In this document: positions 6,671 to 10,863 of the stretch, piece by piece | How positions within the stretch are numbered: position 1 is the first letter of the stretch | Layout: each line of letters opens with the position of its first letter | Assembly (NCBI GenBank): GCA_903831485.1 | Contig: CAIKXW010000063.1 | Span: 1 to 10,863 of the forward strand | DNA length: 10,863 bases | DNA from: an uncultured Alphaproteobacteria bacterium | Lineage (GTDB): Bacteria > Pseudomonadota > Alphaproteobacteria > Caulobacterales > Hyphomonadaceae | Direction: 5' to 3' | Position numbers and translations under genes: made by a program | Notes under the pieces: generated by a model | Seen by the model: only the letters and a program-made list of their open reading frames with translations | Told to the model about the DNA's origin: nothing | The model's database searches: none

Positions 6671-7375
6671 ATGAAGAAGTTCATTCTCGCCGCCGGCGTC
6701 GGCCTTGCCGCCCTCGCCGCCGCCTGCAGCCCGGCCGCTCAAACCGCGGCAGCTCCCGTGGCCGAGGCGCCCGCAGCCGCGCCGGCGCCGATCACCATCA
6801 CAGCCCCGGCGGGCGATTATGTCTCCGACCCCAACCATTCCAGCGTGAACTTCAGCCTGCAGCACCTCGGCCTGTCGGGCTACAATCTGAAGTTCAAGAC
6901 CTTCGACGCCACCGTCACGTTTGACCCCGCCAATATCGCAGCCTCGAAAGTCACGGCGACCATCAAGGCCGCCGACATCGTGGCCGGCTATCCGGGCGAC
7001 TATGCAGCCGGCCATCCGGGCTCGAAGTTCAAGTCGTGGGAAGATGACCTGGCAAACTCGACCAACTTCCTTGACGCCGGCGCGCACCCGACGATCACCT
7101 TCGTATCGACCTCGGTCGAGCCCTCTGGCGAGCGCACAGCCAAAGTCACCGGCAATCTCACGCTCAAGGGCGTAACCAAGCCGGTCACGCTGGATGTCAC
7201 CTTCGCGGGCGAAACAGACGCGCACATGTTCGCCAAGGTTCCGGCCATCGGCTTCTCGGCCGTCGGTTCGTTCAAGCGGTCGGAATTCGGCCTCGACTAC
7301 CTCCTGCCCTCGATCGTCGGCGACGACGTGAAGGTGCAGATCGAAGGCGACTTCATCCAGAAGCCCGCCGCCTGA
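6671..7375 (+). CDS. YceI-family (polyisoprenoid-binding) lipoprotein
   Basis: This 234-residue exported protein has a signal peptide ending in LAALAAAC, with C19 the probable lipidated cysteine; the lipobox is somewhat degenerate because -3 is alanine. An Ala/Pro-rich linker (about 20-45) follows, then a YceI beta-barrel domain from about 48 to 231. Recognisable YceI features are YVSDPNHSSVNFSLQHLG, FDATVTFDP, FKSWEDDLANSTNFLDAGAHPTITF, GNLTLKGVTKPVTLDV and the GFSAVGSFKRSEFGLDY block. Members bind isoprenoid chains such as ubiquinone or polyprenyl lipids in the periplasm; the exact role is unsettled. GAAGGGA lies about 10 bases upstream of the ATG. Its own promoter candidate and a strong downstream stem-loop suggest a single-gene unit between metZ and apaG. 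A link to the quinol oxidase in this window is possible but unproven. Confidence 0.92.
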   Translation: MKKFILAAGVGLAALAAACSPAAQTAAAPVAEAPAAAPAPITITAPAGDYVSDPNHSSVNFSLQHLGLSGYNLKFKTFDATVTFDPANIAASKVTATIKAADIVAGYPGDYAAGHPGSKFKSWEDDLANSTNFLDAGAHPTITFVSTSVEPSGERTAKVTGNLTLKGVTKPVTLDVTFAGETDAHMFAKVPAIGFSAVGSFKRSEFGLDYLLPSIVGDDVKVQIEGDFIQKPAA

Positions 7376-7397
7376 TCACGGTAGCCTTACAAATCGA

Positions 7398-7430
7398 ATA
7401 GGGCGCAGACCCTTGAGGTCTGCGCCCTAT
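7398..7430 (+). terminator. Strong stem-loop terminator after yceI
   Basis: ATAGGGCGCAGACC (7398-7411) and its exact complement (7417-7430) form a perfect 14-bp stem with a 5-base loop, 22 bases after the YceI-family stop. The following CTCCGTT has few T residues, so it is not a textbook intrinsic terminator. Its perfection and its place between two same-strand genes still make transcript end formation or 3'-end protection the best reading. Confidence 0.75.
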
Positions 7431-7472
7431 CTCCGTTAGCTTGCAGCTTGCCAGCCCTGAGGGGGGTGCCAG

Positions 7473-7877
7473 ATGAACGCCTATCCCTACGAAGCCGAAA
7501 CGAACGGGGTCTGCATCAGGGTGCGGCCTGTCTTCGTCGACGAGCAAAGCTCGCCCGAGGACGACCGCTTCCTGTGGGCCTACCACATCGAGATCGAGAA
7601 CCGCGGCGCCCACACCCTGCAGCTGATGACCCGCCATTGGCGCATCACCGACGGCGACGGGCGGATCCAGCATGTCGACGGGGCCGGCGTCATCGGCAAG
7701 CAACCTGTCCTGCGCCCAGGCGCACGCTTCGAGTATTCGTCCGGCTGCCCCCTAACCACCCCCTCCGGCATGATGCAGGGCGCCTACCGGTTCGAGGACG
7801 AAACGGGCGCGAGCATCGAGGCGACGATTCCCCTGTTCGCCCTCGACAGCCCCTACGACGAGCGCCGACCCAACTGA
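7473..7877 (+). CDS. apaG: ApaG (DUF525) domain protein
   Basis: The protein has 134 residues, close to the usual 125-130, and consists of one fibronectin-III-like ApaG domain. Family motifs are clear: YHIEIENRG (37-45), LMTRHWRITDGDGR (51-64), the GxGxxG-like GAGVIGKQPVL (70-80), FEYSSGCPLTTPSGMMQGAY and IPLFALDSP at the end. ApaG has been linked to Co/Mg resistance in enterobacteria and the same fold is found in some F-box proteins; its biochemical role remains unclear. GAGGGGGG lies about 6 bases before the ATG. It follows the strong stem-loop after yceI, so it probably has its own promoter within 7431-7472 or depends on readthrough. I recall metZ and apaG often being neighbours in alphaproteobacteria; here yceI lies between them. 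Confidence 0.94.
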   Translation: MNAYPYEAETNGVCIRVRPVFVDEQSSPEDDRFLWAYHIEIENRGAHTLQLMTRHWRITDGDGRIQHVDGAGVIGKQPVLRPGARFEYSSGCPLTTPSGMMQGAYRFEDETGASIEATIPLFALDSPYDERRPN

Positions 7878-7923
7878 AGCCGAGCTGGCCGCGTGTTACC
7901 TCGCACAGAATGCCTTGCTACGT

Positions 7924-7944
7924 GCTGTAACGTCAGCTGTAACG
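7924..7944 (+). repeat. Tandem 9-bp direct repeat ahead of the TonB receptor
   Basis: GCTGTAACG occurs at 7924-7932 and again at 7936-7944, a 12-base period, about 95 bases before the receptor start. Such paired half-sites suit OmpR/PhoB-type response regulators. The period is one base longer than a classical Pho box. Just downstream, TGACGTCA (7958-7965) is a perfect 8-bp palindrome. Confidence 0.5.
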
Positions 7945-7996
7945 GTAATTAACTCCCTGACGTCATTCGCTTTTCCTATCAACCTTCCCAATAACG

Positions 7997-8014
7997 CCGC
8001 GGCATCGACCGCGG
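7997..8014 (+). promoter_or_regulatory. CCGCGG hairpin in the receptor leader
   Basis: CCGCGG at 7997-8002 and 8009-8014 can pair as a 6-bp stem with a 6-base loop, ending 9 bases before the GGGAGGG ribosome binding site (8024-8030). It may influence translation or mRNA stability; it may also be chance. Confidence 0.3.
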
Positions 8015-8038
8015 TGACGTGAAGGGAGGGAATCCATA

Positions 8039-10111
8039 GTGCTCAAGGTCACCTGCAATCGCGCCAGCCTGATTTGCGGAGCGAGCCTTCTGGCGCTTGT
8101 CGTCGGCGCCCCTGGCGCCCTCGCGCAGGGCCCCAGCGAGGACGGCGACCGCGTCGTGATCGTCGGCGTCACCATCGAGGAGAGCCTGCCCCAGGAACTC
8201 GAGAGATACGGCTCGGACCTCGAAGTCGTCACCTCAGAGGAGATCCGGAACAACGTTTATGTGGACGCCCAGCAGGCGCTCCAGATGAAGGTCCCCGGCC
8301 TGTTCGTCGCAACCCGAGGCGGGCCGTTCAGCTACATGGACATCTCGCTGCAGGGCTCGCGCACGCAGGACATGCTCCTGCTGGTCGATGGCGTCCGGAT
8401 CAACAACCGCCTCTACGCCACCACGATGAGCGACACCCTCCCCGCCTCCATGATCGAGCGGATCGAGGTGCTGAAGGGCGGTCAGGGGCTATACTACGGA
8501 ACGCAGTCCGCGGCGGGCGTCGTCAACTTGGTCACTCGCGGCTACACCGATGACTTCAATGGCCTCGTGAATGTCGCCGCCGACACGAATGACGGCCGCC
8601 ACATCGACGGATATGTCCGCGGGCGGGCCGGGCCGGGCAACTACGTGCTGTTCGCCTCGCACGACAAGGGCGACGGCTTCGAGACCTACGACGCCTTCGC
8701 CCCGAGCACGACCGACCGCAACCGCAGCTACGATGTGCTGAACTATGGCGGCAAGTACCGCTTCGAACTCGGCGACCGCATCGCCGTCGACGCGCGCTAC
8801 CAGCACACCGACGCCGCCGTCGACAACACAAACCCGCGCCGGATCGCCTACTCGGTCAACGAGCGCGACGAAGACATCGCCAGCATCGGCGTCGATATCA
8901 AAGCGGCCGATTGGGCGCAGGTCCTGGTGAAGGGCTACTGGCACGACTGGGATTCGACCTACACGACGATCCGCAACCAGCTGGCCAGTGGCGGCGCCGG
9001 CCCCGGCATCGCCGGCCAGGTGACGACCGACCTCAACACCTTCTGGGGCTTCGAGGACAAGGGCATCAACGCCCTCGCCAAGTTCACCCCCGGCGGCCCG
9101 TTCGAATACCTGATCGGCTACGACTTCCAGCAATACTCCGGCAAGGACGACGTGCTCCTGATTGCGGAGCAGGAAGAAGACGTTCACGCCGTCTACGGCC
9201 AACTCCGCTCGACGGACGACGTCATCAAGAACGGATCGTTCGCGATCGGCGCGCGTCACAGCGAGGGCACAGGCTCCAGCCTCACCGTCTGGAACGCCTC
9301 CGCCCGCTACGACTTCACGCCATGGCTTTATGCGCAGGGCAATATCGGCACGAGCTTCCTGCTTCCGACAGCGGAACAGCTCTACGCCATCGACCCCTTC
9401 TCCACGCTCGGTAATCCAAATCTCGAAGCCGAAGAAGCGGAGAACCTCAACATCGGCTTCGGTGGCGAGATCGACGTCGGCCCAGCATTGTCATGGCAGG
9501 CGACCTGGTTCACGCGCGACATCGACAACCGCATCCAGTTCGAGGATTGCGACGACACGAACCCTGCCACCGATTGCGCCACGCTCTACCCGTCGCTCGA
9601 TCCTTCCTTCTTCACCGAAGGCTTCTACCGCAACCTGCCCGGCACGGTTGAGGTGCGCGGCTTGGAACTCTCTGGTGCGGCGGATTTCAAGAACGGCTTC
9701 ACGGCTGTCGCCAGCTACACTGACAACGAGTCGAATGTCGACGGCGGCGCCCAGCTGGCCCGCATACCCCGCACCCTCGCCAAGCTCGGCGGCTCGTACG
9801 ATGGCGGACAGTGGGGAGCTGACCTGTCGGCCCTCTGGGTCGGCGAACTTCGCAGCGCCTCGCTCGCAGGCGGCGTCGGGGTCGTTTACTACGGCGACTA
9901 CATGGTCATCGACGTCGCGGCTCATGTTTTTATCGACGCCGACCAGAAGCACAAGCTGACGGCGCGCCTCGAAAACGCCCTTGACGAGGAATACCGCACC
10001 AGCGTTGGGCGCTCTGCGCCGAGCGCGGGCAATGACACCACGCCCGCCTTCGTCTTCGGCTTCCGCGGCGTGCCGCAAACGCTGCGTGTATCCTACAGCT
10101 ACGCGTTCTAG
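8039..10111 (+). CDS. TonB-dependent outer-membrane receptor
   Basis: This 690-residue receptor imports a ligand through the outer membrane using TonB energy. A signal peptide (cleavage likely after ALA near residue 30) is followed by a TonB-box-like DRVVIVGVTI. The plug domain is at about 55-175, with VPGLFVATRGGPFSYMDISL, LLLVDGVRINN and MIERIEVLKGGQGLYYGTQS (the typical IERIEVxKG...G motif). The rest is a beta-barrel, with NIGTSFLLPTAEQLY, NPNLEAEEAENLNIG and the terminal SYSYAF, whose last residue is the usual phenylalanine. A barrel loop carries two cysteines, CDDTNPATDC, probably a disulfide. Length resembles BtuB-like and small siderophore receptors. The start is GTG with GGGAGGG 8 bases upstream. 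The PepSY-domain gene downstream hints at iron-chelate or other metal uptake, but the ligand cannot be read from sequence, and I see no Fur box or cobalamin riboswitch. Confidence 0.94.
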   Translation: MLKVTCNRASLICGASLLALVVGAPGALAQGPSEDGDRVVIVGVTIEESLPQELERYGSDLEVVTSEEIRNNVYVDAQQALQMKVPGLFVATRGGPFSYMDISLQGSRTQDMLLLVDGVRINNRLYATTMSDTLPASMIERIEVLKGGQGLYYGTQSAAGVVNLVTRGYTDDFNGLVNVAADTNDGRHIDGYVRGRAGPGNYVLFASHDKGDGFETYDAFAPSTTDRNRSYDVLNYGGKYRFELGDRIAVDARYQHTDAAVDNTNPRRIAYSVNERDEDIASIGVDIKAADWAQVLVKGYWHDWDSTYTTIRNQLASGGAGPGIAGQVTTDLNTFWGFEDKGINALAKFTPGGPFEYLIGYDFQQYSGKDDVLLIAEQEEDVHAVYGQLRSTDDVIKNGSFAIGARHSEGTGSSLTVWNASARYDFTPWLYAQGNIGTSFLLPTAEQLYAIDPFSTLGNPNLEAEEAENLNIGFGGEIDVGPALSWQATWFTRDIDNRIQFEDCDDTNPATDCATLYPSLDPSFFTEGFYRNLPGTVEVRGLELSGAADFKNGFTAVASYTDNESNVDGGAQLARIPRTLAKLGGSYDGGQWGADLSALWVGELRSASLAGGVGVVYYGDYMVIDVAAHVFIDADQKHKLTARLENALDEEYRTSVGRSAPSAGNDTTPAFVFGFRGVPQTLRVSYSYAF

Positions 10112-10121
10112 ACTACGACCG

Positions 10122-10151
10122 GCCGCCTCCGGACCTCCCCCCGGAGGCGGC
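10122..10151 (+). terminator. GC-rich hairpin between receptor and PepSY gene
   Basis: GCCGCCTCCGG (10122-10132) pairs perfectly with 10141-10151, giving an 11-bp stem with an 8-base loop. It starts 10 bases after the receptor stop and is followed by AAAAGGGA, the ribosome binding site of the next gene, with no T run. It is more likely an RNA-stability or partial-termination element within an operon than a full terminator. Confidence 0.55.
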
Positions 10152-10168
10152 AAAAGGGAACGCCTTCG

Positions 10169-10863
10169 ATGATCCTGAAGTCGCTCATCATCACGCACCG
10201 ATATGTCGGCGTCGTGCTGGGCGTGCTGATGACGGTCTGGTGCCTCTCGGGCTTCGTGATGATGTACCAGCCCTACCCCGCCACCGCGGCGGAGGAACGG
10301 CAGGCCGGCCTCGAAACCCTCGACCTGTCAGCTTGCTGCACAACGCTTCCAATCACCGACGACACGCCGCTGGGCAATGCGCGGATCGAGATGCTGGGCG
10401 GCGAACCGGTCCTGCGCATGACCGGCGCGGATGGCCCGGAGACCTTCGCGCTCACCACAGGCGATGAACTCCCGCCCGTGCCCGAGTCCGGCATCCGCGC
10501 CATCGCCGCCACCTGGGCCGCCGGCCACACCATCACCGGCGGCGTCGCCACAGTCGAAACCATCCGCATCGACCAATGGTCCGTGCAGGGCGCCCGCCGC
10601 TGGCAGCCGCTCTGGCGGGTCGCCTTCGACGACCCGGCCGGCAGCTGGATCTACATCAACGGCAAAACGGGCGAGGTGGTGCAGGACGTCAACGCGCATG
10701 AGCGTTTCTGGAACTGGCTCGGCGCCATCCCGCACTGGCTCTACCCCACCATCCTCCGCGAGAACGCGCCGCTTTGGAACGAGGTGGTGATCTGGTCGTC
10801 CGCCATCGGCTGCTTCCTCGTCGTCACCGGCATGGTGATCGGCTTCATCCGCCTGCGCGGAAA
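10169..10863 (+). CDS. PepSY domain / PepSY-associated TM helix protein (partial, C-terminus cut off)
   Basis: 231 codons are visible, open to the right edge. The protein begins MILKSLIITHRYVGVVLG, with a first membrane helix at about 13-33. A periplasmic region follows, with a PepSY-like part WRVAFDDPAGSWIYINGKTGEVV. The family block FWNWLGAIPHWLYPTILR (H189) leads into a second helix, IWSSAIGCFLVVTGMVIGF. This pattern of HR near the N-terminus and PHWLY before the next helix is typical of PepSY-associated TM proteins, some of which sit with TonB receptors and are proposed to reduce ferric chelates at the inner membrane. The periplasmic part has an adjacent cysteine pair, C56-C57. AAAAGGGA lies about 9 bases before the ATG. 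It is probably co-transcribed with the receptor. More helices are expected past the edge. Confidence 0.88.
   Translation, partial: MILKSLIITHRYVGVVLGVLMTVWCLSGFVMMYQPYPATAAEERQAGLETLDLSACCTTLPITDDTPLGNARIEMLGGEPVLRMTGADGPETFALTTGDELPPVPESGIRAIAATWAAGHTITGGVATVETIRIDQWSVQGARRWQPLWRVAFDDPAGSWIYINGKTGEVVQDVNAHERFWNWLGAIPHWLYPTILRENAPLWNEVVIWSSAIGCFLVVTGMVIGFIRLRG

Noticed and set aside
7924..7944. Classical Pho box
   Set aside because: The half-site CTGTAAC resembles CTGTCAT, but the repeat period is 12 and not 11 bases, and only two units are seen. Kept as an unassigned direct repeat.

Overview
The window is GC-rich, gene-dense DNA with short intergenic gaps. Its contents (a cyanide-insensitive type cytochrome bd operon, metZ, a YceI lipoprotein, apaG, and a TonB-dependent receptor beside a PepSY transmembrane protein) look like an aerobic alphaproteobacterium. 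Hyphomonadaceae or another Caulobacterales/Maricaulales relative is my best guess, from the general look of the proteins and not from a phylogeny. I see no insertion sequence, phage gene, tRNA, rRNA or CRISPR array; this looks like ordinary chromosome.

Layout. At the left edge, on the minus strand, is the N-terminal part of a glutathione S-transferase. Divergent from it runs a compact plus-strand operon, cydA-cydB-DUF2474, encoding a short-Q-loop quinol oxidase and a one-helix accessory peptide. The peptide gene overlaps cydB at its start. At its end it shares a CTAG tetranucleotide with the stop codon of a convergent minus-strand gene. That convergent pair (4-bp overlap, probably one transcript) is a BciA-type 8-vinyl reductase homologue followed by a membrane-anchored alpha/beta hydrolase. 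Divergent from it, metZ (O-succinylhomoserine sulfhydrylase) starts a run of plus-strand genes: a YceI-family lipoprotein, then apaG, separated by a strong 14-bp stem-loop. Last comes a TonB-dependent receptor, and after a GC-rich hairpin a PepSY-domain inner-membrane protein that runs off the right edge.

How the genes work together. cydAB and the small protein form one respiratory complex that oxidises quinol and reduces oxygen. The receptor and the PepSY protein look like a two-gene uptake unit: outer-membrane import, with possible reduction or processing at the inner membrane. metZ makes homocysteine for methionine synthesis. The most unexpected gene is the chlorophyll-pathway type reductase, which sits here without any other photosynthesis gene and is coupled to a hydrolase. 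No clearly new multi-gene system is evident. The points most worth following are the BciA-like/hydrolase pair, the repeats ahead of the TonB receptor, the perfect inverted repeat ahead of yceI, and the receptor/PepSY pair with its intergenic hairpin.
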